A stretch of DNA of 64,000 nt, taken from contig JAEZXR010000032.1 of NCBI GenBank assembly GCA_023419605.1, forward strand, positions 1 to 64,000. Reading direction: 5' to 3'. The stretch is from Bacillota bacterium (GTDB lineage: Bacteria; Bacillota; Clostridia; Acetivibrionales; JAEZXR01). Below are positions 1-8,694 of the stretch, piece after piece (within the stretch, counting starts at the first letter, position 1; every line of letters starts with the position of its first letter). Under the pieces are notes generated by a model that did no database searches, was not told where the DNA came from, and was given only the letters and a program-made list of their open reading frames with translations. The translations under genes were made by a program, and so were the position numbers.

Positions 1-344
1 GCTATGCCGATACCTCCGTTACCGTAACTGCGGCAACCAACTTTGCCATGATTACCCGTACCAATGTCAACGGTACCTTTGAGGTAAGAAATGGTGCTGC
101 CTATGCTGCATTGACCGCAGTCCCGTACAGTGCCAACAACACCTACCATTTCAAGATGGTTACGGATCTGAATGCCAAGACCTACAGTGTATGGGTAACA
201 CCGCCGGGAGGTTCCCCCATCCAGATTGCCAGCAACTATGCCTTCCGGTCGGACGCTCCTGCTACCGATGACCTTGGCCAGGTCTGTGTAAGAACGCAAG
301 CCGCCGACAACCAGATGATGGTGGCAAACCATATCGTCTACTAA
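1..344 (+). CDS. 3' end of a secreted protein (C-terminal jelly-roll-like domain)
   Basis: The reading frame is open from base 3 and stops at 342-344, so about 113 C-terminal residues are visible and the start lies outside the window. The segment is rich in Thr, Ala, Val and Asn, has no Cys, and contains the stretches FEVRNGAAYAA, YHFKMVTDLNAKTY, TPPGGSPIQIASNY and a terminal VANHIVY. This pattern of short beta strands resembles the C-terminal beta-sandwich module I associate with extracellular pectinases and other secreted enzymes of Firmicutes. The catalytic part is not visible, so no function is assigned. A strong hairpin follows 17 bases after the stop. Confidence 0.7.
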   Translation, partial: YADTSVTVTAATNFAMITRTNVNGTFEVRNGAAYAALTAVPYSANNTYHFKMVTDLNAKTYSVWVTPPGGSPIQIASNYAFRSDAPATDDLGQVCVRTQAADNQMMVANHIVY

Positions 345-361
345 GTACAAAAAAATTGGAA

Positions 362-402
362 GAAAAGCTATGACCCTTACAAACAAAGGGCCATAGCTTT
401 TC
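362..402 (+). terminator. Hairpin terminator after the first gene
   Basis: GAAAAGCTATG (362-372) pairs with CATAGCTTTTC (392-402) and CCCTT pairs with AAGGG inside, with one mismatch and an 8-base loop. There is little T-tract outside the stem, so it is either a weak terminator or a 3'-stabilising hairpin. Confidence 0.7.
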
Positions 403-503
403 AAGCCGATTATATGCTGCATCTATAGAGCTTTAGCTTTCAAGCAGCTATGACGGTAGCAGGTATGACCGATAGGTTAGCTCCACAAAGGAGGAGAAAA
501 TAA

Positions 504-2138
504 TTGAAAAGATTCATTATAATAGTATGTATGTGTTGCATTCTGTCGGCAGCTATTGCAGGTATGCCCGGAGTCAAGGTGAATGCCGGAGAGTTTGCCT
601 GGGTGGCTGCATCCGGTAGGGAAGAGCCAAAAGGGAAGGGATTAAACGGCGTTTTTTATTATGATAACTTTTTTATTGCAGTAGGTGAAAAGGGTACAAT
701 AAAAATGTCTCATGACGGCATGGTTTGGGAAAATAGGGAATCAGGAACGGACATGTCACTTTATGGGGCTTCATGGAATGGCAGCCTTTTTATCGCTGTG
801 GGCGATCATGGGACAATCCTGACGTCCTATGACGGCAAGGAGTGGAAAAAGTCCATGCCCGTAACAGATGCAAACCTCACAGCAGCCTTGTGGGAAAAAG
901 ATAAATTTGTTGTCGTTGGTGAGAAGGGGACGATATTGAACTCGCCTGACGGGATAACATGGTCTCAAGTGGAATGTCCCTCAAAGGCATACCTTAAAGG
1001 GGTAGCCGCCAATAGCAGCCTCCTTGTTGCTGTGGGTGGCCATTCGACAATAATGACTTCTATCGACGGCATTGTGTGGAAAACCTCAAAATACAAGGAA
1101 GATGAAGAAAGCAAGAAGTATGTGCTGGAGAACATTATATGGACCGGAGAAAGCTTCTTCATTGGCGGGTATAAGTCCTCCGATGAAATATTTCCTGTCC
1201 TGTTAGAATCAACGGATACCCAGGTCTGGATAGAAAATGTAATTGATAATCTCGATAGAGAAAACATTGCCGGTGTCCATCTGAAAGCCTTGTCCTGGGA
1301 TGGCACACAGGTTATAGCAGTAGGCGACAAGGGGAAGGTCTTTATGCTGCCCAGCTGTCACCGGTGCAGAAAAGTGGAAACAATATCATCGGAGGATCTT
1401 ACAGGTATTGTAAAACACGAAGATAAACTTGTAGTGGTGGGAAGTTCCGGAACTGTCCTTACTGCATCGCTGAAAAATATTCGGATTACAGTGGATGGTA
1501 ATGAATTGCAGCCCGATATTTCAGTTGTTGTTACGAAAAATAACAGAATCCTTATTCCATACAACGATATATCCAGTGTTTGTAAAGTGAGTTTTGATGA
1601 AACCAACAGGTCTATCGCGGTATACAGAGAGAAGCTGGACATTACTATGAAAATAGATGACGATATAGCCTATGTTAACGGAGAGAAAAAATTCCTGGAT
1701 GCAATGCCGGCATATATTAACGGAAAAGCTTATATACCCGTTCGTTTTGTCTTTGAAAGCCTCCGGTATAATGTGAGCTGGGATGAAAATTCCAATACGG
1801 CTGCTGTTAGCTCCTATGCTGCTGTCAACTCCATCCTTCCCGAAGAGGTTTTGCATCGCATATCCTCCGGTGCTTTTCTTATCGATGTCAGAACTCCGGA
1901 AGAATATGGGACGAAGCATATAAAAGGCAGTATCAATATTCCTCTGGATGAACTGGAGAGTAGGATAGCAACGCTCGTGAAAAATAGAAATGAGGAAATA
2001 ATACTCTATTGCGCTACCGGAAAGCGAAGCCGGAAAGCAGCGGAATTGCTGGTGAAGTCGGGGTATACGGAAATTTTTGATCTGGGAGGTATTGTTGCTT
2101 GGCCTTATGAAACGGAAGACGCTTCCCGCGCTTCCTAA
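504..2138 (+). CDS. Secreted propeller / copper-amine-oxidase-N / rhodanese chimera
   Basis: The protein has 544 residues and starts at TTG, chosen because AAAGGAGGAG lies at 487-496 and no better start is near. Residues 1-28 form a signal peptide ending near VNA. Residues about 30-315 hold repeated strands of the type FVVVGEKGTILNSPDGITW and LFIAVGDHGTILTSYDG, typical of YCF48/BNR-like beta propellers. Residues about 325-430 match the copper amine oxidase N-terminal fold of Firmicute secreted proteins (PAYINGKAYIPVRFVFESL). Residues about 440-540 are a rhodanese domain with the cysteine loop CATGKRSRK, which keeps the catalytic Cys. An extracellular rhodanese is unusual; its sulfur donor or acceptor is unknown. 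It stands alone between the hairpin at 362 and the regulator promoter at 2336. Confidence 0.85.
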   Translation: MKRFIIIVCMCCILSAAIAGMPGVKVNAGEFAWVAASGREEPKGKGLNGVFYYDNFFIAVGEKGTIKMSHDGMVWENRESGTDMSLYGASWNGSLFIAVGDHGTILTSYDGKEWKKSMPVTDANLTAALWEKDKFVVVGEKGTILNSPDGITWSQVECPSKAYLKGVAANSSLLVAVGGHSTIMTSIDGIVWKTSKYKEDEESKKYVLENIIWTGESFFIGGYKSSDEIFPVLLESTDTQVWIENVIDNLDRENIAGVHLKALSWDGTQVIAVGDKGKVFMLPSCHRCRKVETISSEDLTGIVKHEDKLVVVGSSGTVLTASLKNIRITVDGNELQPDISVVVTKNNRILIPYNDISSVCKVSFDETNRSIAVYREKLDITMKIDDDIAYVNGEKKFLDAMPAYINGKAYIPVRFVFESLRYNVSWDENSNTAAVSSYAAVNSILPEEVLHRISSGAFLIDVRTPEEYGTKHIKGSINIPLDELESRIATLVKNRNEEIILYCATGKRSRKAAELLVKSGYTEIFDLGGIVAWPYETEDASRAS

Positions 2139-2335
2139 CGGAAACCCTTTCTTGACATTGATCCAATCAAATTTATTATACATTCTGGGTGTTAATTTTA
2201 GATATTGACGCTACCGTTTTTACATTTTGGGGCAGAATTATGAATCTGCCCGTTTTTATTTTACGGGCTTTATTTATAATGAAAATTAGAAGGAATGCAG
2301 TTGAGAAATATTTGTCCTACCCCTTTTTTCTGCCA

Positions 2336-2364
2336 TTTCGAATTTCTCAAATATATGCTATAAT
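2336..2364 (+). promoter_or_regulatory. Candidate promoter of the first membrane AraC sensor
   Basis: TTTCGA (2336-2341) and TATAAT (2359-2364) are 17 bases apart. The predicted transcript would start near 2371, 45 bases before the TTG start chosen for the downstream regulator. Confidence 0.45.
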
Positions 2365-2415
2365 CCCAAATATGAGACACGTCTGCACAATAAGTTAAAA
2401 ATGGGGGAAAAAGAA

Positions 2416-4770
2416 TTGTTCACAAAGAGAAAAGTAGTAAGTGTTCTGTCGTTTAATAAAAGGCACAGCATCATTTTTACCTGGCTTATATCCTATTTGT
2501 TTATTCTATTAATCCCTATTGCCATAAGCAGTATAATATACCTTCGAACAATAAGCACCCTTGAAGCGGAAATAAACCGTGCTAACGAGTCTATACTCAT
2601 GCAGGTCCAACAGGAAGTTGACAGCAAATTAAGAGATCTTAAAAGGATATGCTATGAACTCAGCATAGAGAAGAATGTTATTGAGGCAGCCGGCTTACCC
2701 GAACCTGTAAAAGACGAGGAAATTTACAGGTTTGTTAGTTTTGCCCGTGAACTGAGAATTTTTAAAGCTGGAAATGAGTTTATCGACGGATTATATCTTT
2801 ACTATAGAAAAACCGATACGATCTGGGGCCCTAATTCGAGAATTAGGATGAAGGAGCAAAATGATATTGTCAAAGAATATCTGGGAATGGAGTATCAAGA
2901 TGCAACGGAGTTTATAAAAGGTGTTGCGTCGACTTCCATCAAGGCGGTAAAACGCAATAATGACAGAAATGAGCCCTACAGGTCCATTGTTTATGCAAGT
3001 CCCATCTCAGATACCAGCCTGGAACAGCCGGATATAATCGCCATTATTGTCATCAACGAATCCGCCCTCTTGAATAATATTCAGAAAAACCCTTCCGTTG
3101 CCAATGGAAAGATGGTGATCATCAACAGTAAGGAAAACATAATGGCCTCCAGCACTGCGGGGAAATCGCCCATAGGACTGCAGTACAAGGAGCTTCCTAA
3201 TGAACGCGGGATGATTCACCATGGCTATGAGGGCGAAAAAAATGTTATATCCTACGTTGCTTCCCAGGTGGTTGACTGGAAATATGTTATGGTTACGCCG
3301 GAGAAAGTTTTTTGGGAAAAAGCAGTATATATCAGAAACTTTACATTTATAAGCTTTTTACTATGTATGCTTCTTGCAGGAATTGCGACCTTTATTCTGC
3401 TAAAGAGCAATTACAGCTCTGTAAATTCGTTGATTAAAACAATTGCTGAAAAGCTGAGTGTAACGGTTGATAATAAATATAACGAGTATGCGTTTATAGA
3501 GAAGGTGCTGACAAATACCATCAATGAAAATAAAGAGATATCAGGAAAATTAAAACAGCAGAATTCCATCATGAGGGATAATCTGATGATTAAACTCCTA
3601 AAGGGAAGATTGAACGAAAGCACGGCAATTTATGAATCGCTATCAGCACTGGATATCAATTTTGAAACGGAGCGTTTTGCTGTTATGGTTTTTTATATAG
3701 ACCATTATGATGAATTCACAAAGCTTCCGACAGGGAACGGCGAGGATGAATTAAGGCTGGTAGAGTTTATTATACGTAATGTAGTAGAAGAACTTATCAA
3801 TAGAAATAACCCCTGCTACATGGTAGAGATTGATGACATCACGGCTTGTCTGATAAACTTTAAGACACAGCAGGGAGAAGCAGGCCTGGAGGAGCTTTTG
3901 TCGGCAGCAAGTGAAGCACAGAAATTCATAAGTGAGAAGTTTAATATCTATTTTACTGTAGCTGTCAGCAATGTCCATGATGCCATAGACAAAATACCCA
4001 GGGCATACGGTGAGTGTATGGAAGCCCTGGAGCACAGAATGGTTATGGGGAGCGGTAAGATTATCTGTTATAAAAATGTAGCCGGAAGATATAATGAAAA
4101 CCCGGGCTACAGTTATTATTATCCTATGCTGGTAGAACAACAGCTTGTAAATTTCATCAAGGTTGGAGACTTTAAAGGTGCCATAAGCATTGTTGATGAA
4201 GTCTTAAAAAGCAATTTTGAGGAGGGGGCTCGCTCGATACAACTGGCTAAGTGTGTAATGTTCAATCTTACAGGGACAATCCTGAAAACCATGAATGACT
4301 TGTCCGCCCACTACCGCAGTGATATTTTAAAGGAATCAAATCCGGCGGAACGCTTGCTCGGTTGTGAAACAGTAAATGAGATGGAAAACGAAATAGCAAG
4401 GATCCTGCAAATGATCTGCCGGTATGTTCAGGAGGAGCGAAGGAAAGAAAGCAGCAATTTTTATGAAAAAGTCAGGACGTTTATAGAAAAAAGTTATAAG
4501 GATATTAATTTGAGCGTGGGTGCAATCGGCGAATATTTTGATATGACCCCGGCCTATGTATCAAAGCTTTTTAAAGAGCAGACAGGAGAATCTTTACTGG
4601 ATTATATGAATAAGATCCGGATCGAGAAGGCAAAGGAATTATTAGGGCAGGAACGGTATACGATTCAGGAAGTAGCGGATCTGGTAGGCTATAATGACAG
4701 TAAAACCTTTACCCGGTATTTTAAAAAATTCGAAGGGGTTACTCCAGGAAAGTTTAAGGATATCAGTTAG
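2416..4770 (+). CDS. Membrane-bound AraC-family sensor-regulator (YesS/YtdP type)
   Basis: This 784-residue protein has a transmembrane helix near residues 19-42 (IIFTWLISYLFILLIPIAIS), an extracytoplasmic sensor of about 255 residues, a second helix near 300-322, a cytoplasmic linker and a C-terminal AraC helix-turn-helix pair in the last 100 residues (YVSKLFKEQTGESLLDYM and IQEVADLVGYNDSKTFTRYF). Such proteins bind a sugar outside and DNA inside without a phosphorelay. I chose TTG at 2416 because GGGGGA sits 8 bases upstream; ATG at 2401 has no ribosome site. It precedes an importer operon on the same strand and very likely activates it, as YesS does in B. subtilis. Confidence 0.9.
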   Translation: MFTKRKVVSVLSFNKRHSIIFTWLISYLFILLIPIAISSIIYLRTISTLEAEINRANESILMQVQQEVDSKLRDLKRICYELSIEKNVIEAAGLPEPVKDEEIYRFVSFARELRIFKAGNEFIDGLYLYYRKTDTIWGPNSRIRMKEQNDIVKEYLGMEYQDATEFIKGVASTSIKAVKRNNDRNEPYRSIVYASPISDTSLEQPDIIAIIVINESALLNNIQKNPSVANGKMVIINSKENIMASSTAGKSPIGLQYKELPNERGMIHHGYEGEKNVISYVASQVVDWKYVMVTPEKVFWEKAVYIRNFTFISFLLCMLLAGIATFILLKSNYSSVNSLIKTIAEKLSVTVDNKYNEYAFIEKVLTNTINENKEISGKLKQQNSIMRDNLMIKLLKGRLNESTAIYESLSALDINFETERFAVMVFYIDHYDEFTKLPTGNGEDELRLVEFIIRNVVEELINRNNPCYMVEIDDITACLINFKTQQGEAGLEELLSAASEAQKFISEKFNIYFTVAVSNVHDAIDKIPRAYGECMEALEHRMVMGSGKIICYKNVAGRYNENPGYSYYYPMLVEQQLVNFIKVGDFKGAISIVDEVLKSNFEEGARSIQLAKCVMFNLTGTILKTMNDLSAHYRSDILKESNPAERLLGCETVNEMENEIARILQMICRYVQEERRKESSNFYEKVRTFIEKSYKDINLSVGAIGEYFDMTPAYVSKLFKEQTGESLLDYMNKIRIEKAKELLGQERYTIQEVADLVGYNDSKTFTRYFKKFEGVTPGKFKDIS

Positions 4771-4807
4771 TTATAGAGACTGTGGTAAGCAGGGCGCAAA
4801 TACGTTG
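4770..4807 (+). promoter_or_regulatory. Upstream element shared with the second importer operon
   Basis: GTTATAGAGACTGTGGTAAG (4770-4789), followed by GCGCAAATACGTTG (4794-4807), closely resembles GTTATAAGAAACTGTGGTAGTAAG (14660-14683) with GCGTAAATTTGTG (14695-14707). Both lie upstream of sugar importer genes. The first base overlaps the stop codon of the preceding regulator. A regulator-binding role is inferred. Confidence 0.4.
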
Positions 4808-4840
4808 GAATTTTAGGTTTTGGGAGTTGATTTTATATTT

Positions 4841-4918
4841 TGACCTTTAATCATTTTATTTTTTGGAGTCGGATTTATCGGATCTGACCATTTTATTTTT
4901 GTACGGCTGGTTTATAAT
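4841..4918 (+). promoter_or_regulatory. Direct repeats and -10 box upstream of the first importer
   Basis: TGACC followed by ATTTTATTTTT occurs twice, at 4841-4863 (with TTTAATC between the halves) and at 4885-4900 (without the insert), about two helical turns from each other by their 3' parts. TATAAT lies at 4913-4918, 47 bases before the lipoprotein start. Paired direct repeats just upstream of a promoter are what an AraC-type activator uses, so the repeats are candidate sites for the regulator encoded upstream. No good -35 box is seen, consistent with activation. Confidence 0.4.
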
Positions 4919-4964
4919 TAAATTACCGGAGAGCGCACTCGAGGAAAAATTAGGAGGGAAAAAA

Positions 4965-6629
4965 ATGAACAAGTATGTGCAGAAAGGCATTTGTATAGTA
5001 CTTTATTCAGTTATTACTTTAGGTTTTGCAGCAGGCTGTACTCAAAATAAGAACCAGGCTTCCAGCTCAGGTCCTACCAACACTCCGTCCACTTCAAAGG
5101 ATACATCCAGTGTTTATCCATTAAAAACCAATTACACACTGAAGTTTTGGAGTTCTCTGAATACAAATCTTGCAGGGATTGTTTCGAATCTGGGAGAAAC
5201 ACCCCTGGGTAAGGAATTGGAGAAAAAGACCGGTATCAAAGTAACCTATCTTCATCCCAGTCAGGGACAGGAAAGAGATCAATTCAATATTATGGTAGCA
5301 TCTGGTGATATCCCGGATATAATAGAATACAATTGGGCTGTAGAATATCCAGGCGGCCCTGAAAAAGCAATCAAGGATGGCCTGATTCTTCCACTAAACG
5401 ATGCATTTCAAAAATATTCGCCGAATCTTAAGAAACTCTTAACGGAAGATAAGGACCTGGAAAAGCAGATTAAAACGGATAATGGAAACTATTATAATTA
5501 CCCTATGATAAGAGTATCCGACACGGCAAGGGTATTCAGAGGTCCCATAATAAGAAAGGATTGGCTGGATGACCTGGGATTGCCTTTACCTGAGACCATC
5601 GATGATTGGTACACTACTTTAAAAGCGTTCAAAGAGAAAAAAGGTGCTGATTCACCCTTTGTAGCAACCTACAACCAGAATAGCGGTAGTGCCTCTTTTA
5701 TCAACAATTCGGGAATGGCATTGTATGATGCTTTTATAGGCGCCTACAAGACGTCCGATGGTTTCTATGTGGATGATGAGGGAAAGGTAAAATACGGCCC
5801 GATAGAAAAACAATACAAGGAATTCCTGACCACTTTTAGAAAATGGCATGCTGAGGGCTTGGTTGATAAGGAATTTGCTCTTGCAGATGCTAAGGCTGTA
5901 GACTCTAAAATGCTGGGAGATAAAGCAGGTGCAACCGTGGGCCTTTTATCGGGAGCCATTGGCAGATATTTGGATAATATGAAGACGAAGAACCCGAAGT
6001 TTAATCTGGTAGGTACGACCTATCCTACTCTGAAAAAGGGTGAAACTCCTTTTTCCGGACAATGCGATGATAAATACAATCCAAAGGCAAGTACAGCGAT
6101 AACAAAGAGCTGTAAAAACGTGGAAGTAGCTGCAAGATGGCTGGATTACGCATACTCGGAAGAAGGTAATTTGGTTTACAACTTCGGTATTGAAGGGCAA
6201 AGCTATAACCTTGAAAAGGGGTATCCGAAATTTTCAGATTATATTATGAAAAATCCCGAAGGCAAGACTTATGCGGTGATGCAGCCACAGTTCATGAAAT
6301 TAAACGGTGCCTTTGCAGTGGACCCACGTGCTTCCGAGCAATCCTATGCTTACCCGCAGATGAAAGAGGCACAGGCGCAATGGACCAAAACAGAAGCGAA
6401 AAAGCACAATATACCGCAAAGTATTACTCCGACACCGGAGGAAAGCAAGGAACTGGCGGCTATCACCGGAAAGACCAACGCCTACTTTGCGCAAATGTAT
6501 GTGAAGTTTGTCATGGGTGTAGAACCTTTGGAGAACTTTGATAAATATGTAGATGAAATGAAAAAATTAGGTATTGAAAAGGCAATTAAGATCAGGCAGG
6601 ATTGTGTTGACAGATATAAAAACAGGTAG
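4965..6629 (+). CDS. Sugar ABC importer substrate-binding lipoprotein (LplA-like)
   Basis: The 554-residue protein begins with a lipoprotein signal, MNKYVQKG... with lipobox GFAAGC, so it is anchored outside the membrane by its Cys. The body is a family-1 extracellular solute-binding protein (ASGDIPDIIEYNW, FRGPIIRKDWLDDLGLPLPE). ATG 4965 is chosen because AGGAGGG lies at 4952-4958; an earlier in-frame start would put extra residues before the signal peptide. Size and motifs match the LplA/YtcQ class that serves pectin-type oligosaccharides together with LplB- and YtcP-type permeases, which follow directly. The exact ligand cannot be read from sequence. Confidence 0.92.
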   Translation: MNKYVQKGICIVLYSVITLGFAAGCTQNKNQASSSGPTNTPSTSKDTSSVYPLKTNYTLKFWSSLNTNLAGIVSNLGETPLGKELEKKTGIKVTYLHPSQGQERDQFNIMVASGDIPDIIEYNWAVEYPGGPEKAIKDGLILPLNDAFQKYSPNLKKLLTEDKDLEKQIKTDNGNYYNYPMIRVSDTARVFRGPIIRKDWLDDLGLPLPETIDDWYTTLKAFKEKKGADSPFVATYNQNSGSASFINNSGMALYDAFIGAYKTSDGFYVDDEGKVKYGPIEKQYKEFLTTFRKWHAEGLVDKEFALADAKAVDSKMLGDKAGATVGLLSGAIGRYLDNMKTKNPKFNLVGTTYPTLKKGETPFSGQCDDKYNPKASTAITKSCKNVEVAARWLDYAYSEEGNLVYNFGIEGQSYNLEKGYPKFSDYIMKNPEGKTYAVMQPQFMKLNGAFAVDPRASEQSYAYPQMKEAQAQWTKTEAKKHNIPQSITPTPEESKELAAITGKTNAYFAQMYVKFVMGVEPLENFDKYVDEMKKLGIEKAIKIRQDCVDRYKNR

Positions 6630-6637
6630 GAATCCAT

Positions 6638-6677
6638 TGTATGCATGGAGTGGGCGTACGTCCACTCCATGCATACA
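6638..6677 (+). terminator. Intercistronic hairpin between binding protein and permeases
   Basis: TGTATGCATGGAGTGG (6638-6653) is perfectly complementary to 6662-6677 with an 8-base loop. No T-tract follows. Such a hairpin between a binding-protein gene and its permeases usually protects the upstream message and dampens read-through, giving an excess of binding protein. Confidence 0.6.
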
Positions 6678-6721
6678 GCTAAAATAAGATAACCAATTAT
6701 TAGGAATGCAAGGTGAAATTT

Positions 6722-7684
6722 ATGACTAAAACAAGAGATGCAGCAGCAATATCTCTGAAAAAGCATCCCAACACAGGTTTGTTTCAGGCAGTGTTAAAGG
6801 ATTTGAAGTCCAATAAAAATATTTATATCATGCTGGTACCGGTATTATTATTTTATCTTATATTTCATTATAAACCTATGTATGGGGCAATCATAGCTTT
6901 TAAGGATTTTAGCCCCATGCTGGGTATATGGAAAAGTCCGTGGATTGGATTTGAGCATTTCACTGAATTTCTGGGAAGCTACAATTTCTGGAGTGTATTA
7001 AGGAATACAGTGCTGCTAAGCGTATACGACTTGATTTTCGGATTTCCTGCGCCGATCATACTAGCGCTGTTATTGAATGAAATTAGAAATGCACTTTTTA
7101 AGAGAGCTGTTCAGACTATAACCTATATGCCGCACTTTATTTCATTGGTAGTTATCTGCGGTATGGTAAAAGAATTTACTGCCGCTGACGGTATCATCAA
7201 CGATGTTTTGGCTTACTTTGGCGGTGAGCGGATCAGCCTGTTGCTCAAACCGGAATATTTCAGGACCATTTTTGTTTCTTCCGGAATATGGCAGCATGTG
7301 GGCTGGGCAAGCATAATATATTTAGCGTCACTTACATCTATTGACAATGAACAATATGAAGCTGCAATGATAGATGGAGCGGGGCGCTGGAAACAGTTAA
7401 TCCACATCACTATACCCGGCATAATGCCCACGATTGTTATCATGTTGATACTACGACTCGGGCAAGTTATGAACGTGGGATTTGAAAAGGTCATACTGCT
7501 ATATAATCCTATGACCTATGATACTGCGGATGTAATCTCTTCCTATGTATATAGAAAAGGGTTGCAGGAGTTCAGCTACAGCTTCAGCTCGGCAGTGGGG
7601 CTGTTCAATTCGGTCATCAACTTCTGTCTGGTTTTATCATCAAACTGGATTAGCAGGAAGTTAAATGAAACCAGTTTGTGGTAA
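6722..7684 (+). CDS. Sugar ABC importer permease (LplB type)
   Basis: The 320-residue membrane protein has six predicted helices and the permease loop EAAMIDGAGRWKQLIHITIPG, the EAA motif that contacts the ATPase. The N-terminal half (LVPVLLFYLIFHYKPMYG) is typical of LplB permeases. ATG 6722 is preferred since AAGGTG lies 6 bases upstream; GTG 6713 is the alternative and adds three residues. It is followed after 14 bases by the partner permease. No ATPase gene is present in this operon; CUT1 importers of this class normally share a distant MsmX-like ATPase. Confidence 0.9.
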   Translation: MTKTRDAAAISLKKHPNTGLFQAVLKDLKSNKNIYIMLVPVLLFYLIFHYKPMYGAIIAFKDFSPMLGIWKSPWIGFEHFTEFLGSYNFWSVLRNTVLLSVYDLIFGFPAPIILALLLNEIRNALFKRAVQTITYMPHFISLVVICGMVKEFTAADGIINDVLAYFGGERISLLLKPEYFRTIFVSSGIWQHVGWASIIYLASLTSIDNEQYEAAMIDGAGRWKQLIHITIPGIMPTIVIMLILRLGQVMNVGFEKVILLYNPMTYDTADVISSYVYRKGLQEFSYSFSSAVGLFNSVINFCLVLSSNWISRKLNETSLW

Positions 7685-7698
7685 AGGGGGAATAAGGC

Positions 7699-8580
7699 AT
7701 GGTTGCAAATAAATCAGTAGCCGGAAAAGTTTTTGACATATTCAACGCCATTTTTTTGATAATGCTGATGATACTTTCATTATATCCGATTCTTCATGTT
7801 GCGATGGCTTCCTTCAGCGACGGTACAGAGCTGTTAAGGCATAAGGGAATTATGCTCAAACCCCTTGGCTTTACCTTGGATGGGTATAAGGCTGTATTTA
7901 AAAATTCAATGATCGTGAAAGGTTATTTGAACACTATTTTTATTGTTTTGGCAGGATTGGCAGATAACCTGCTTTTGACCGCTCTGGGTGCATATGCTTT
8001 ATCCAGAAAAAGCCTCCGCTTTAAAAAGCCCATTATGCTTTTTATTGTATTTACAATGTATTTCAGTGGAGGATTGATTCCCTATTATTTTACGGTGAAA
8101 GACTTAGGCTTAATCAACAGCTTATGGGCTTTAATCATTCCTTCCTCCATCAGTACTTTCAATTTGATTATTATGAGAACTTCATTTGAGGCAATTCCGG
8201 ACAGTCTGGAGGAGTCCGCCAAGTTGGACGGAGCCAATGACTTTACCATTCTATTCCGTATTATAATTCCATTGGCGAAGCCGGTTATTGCAGTTATGGT
8301 CCTCTACTATGGCGTGAGTCATTGGAATGCCTGGTTTAATGCCATGCTTTTCCTTAGGGACAGGGCCTTGTATCCGCTGCAGCTGATCCTAAGGGAAATT
8401 CTGATACAGAATGATACCGCCAGTATGACCGGAGGGGCTAATGCTGCCGATGTTGCACAGATGTCCGAAACCTTGAAGTATGCAACTATAATGGTGGCGA
8501 CAGTACCCATTCTTTGCCTGTACCCGTTCTTGCAGAAGTATTTTGTAAAAGGAGTTATGGTAGGAGCCATTAAAGGGTAA
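7699..8580 (+). CDS. Sugar ABC importer permease (YtcP / LplC type)
   Basis: The 293-residue protein has six hydrophobic segments, the EAA loop EESAKLDGANDFTILFRIIIPL, and the conserved ending YPFLQKYFVKGVMVGAIKG of YtcP-family permeases. AAAGGGGG stands 8 bases before the ATG. It is the second membrane subunit of the importer that begins with the lipoprotein at 4965. The next gene has its own promoter, so the operon probably ends here, though no clear terminator is seen after it. Confidence 0.9.
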   Translation: MVANKSVAGKVFDIFNAIFLIMLMILSLYPILHVAMASFSDGTELLRHKGIMLKPLGFTLDGYKAVFKNSMIVKGYLNTIFIVLAGLADNLLLTALGAYALSRKSLRFKKPIMLFIVFTMYFSGGLIPYYFTVKDLGLINSLWALIIPSSISTFNLIIMRTSFEAIPDSLEESAKLDGANDFTILFRIIIPLAKPVIAVMVLYYGVSHWNAWFNAMLFLRDRALYPLQLILREILIQNDTASMTGGANAADVAQMSETLKYATIMVATVPILCLYPFLQKYFVKGVMVGAIKG

Positions 8581-8604
8581 GGATACTATTTTCTAAATTC
8601 TACC

Positions 8605-8654
8605 TTTACAAGACGTTTCTTCTGATCTATAATTAAATCCAGAACATATGTTCT
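8605..8654 (+). promoter_or_regulatory. RidA promoter with LexA-like palindrome
   Basis: TTTACA (8605-8610) and TATAAT (8628-8633) are exactly 17 bases apart. Directly downstream, at 8641-8654, is the perfect 14-base palindrome AGAACATATGTTCT. It contains GAAC-N4-GTTC, the core of the Gram-positive SOS (LexA/DinR) box. Its place at the predicted transcription start fits repression by roadblock or promoter occlusion. The match is seen directly; LexA control is an inference. Confidence 0.6.
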
Positions 8655-8694
8655 TGGAAGAAAAATATGAAGGAAAATAATTGGGGGAGTTGGA

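Noticed and set aside
2189..2398. Plus-strand open frame of 69 residues before the first sensor gene
   Set aside because: No ribosome site at its start, covers the predicted promoter of the next gene, and has no recognisable sequence.
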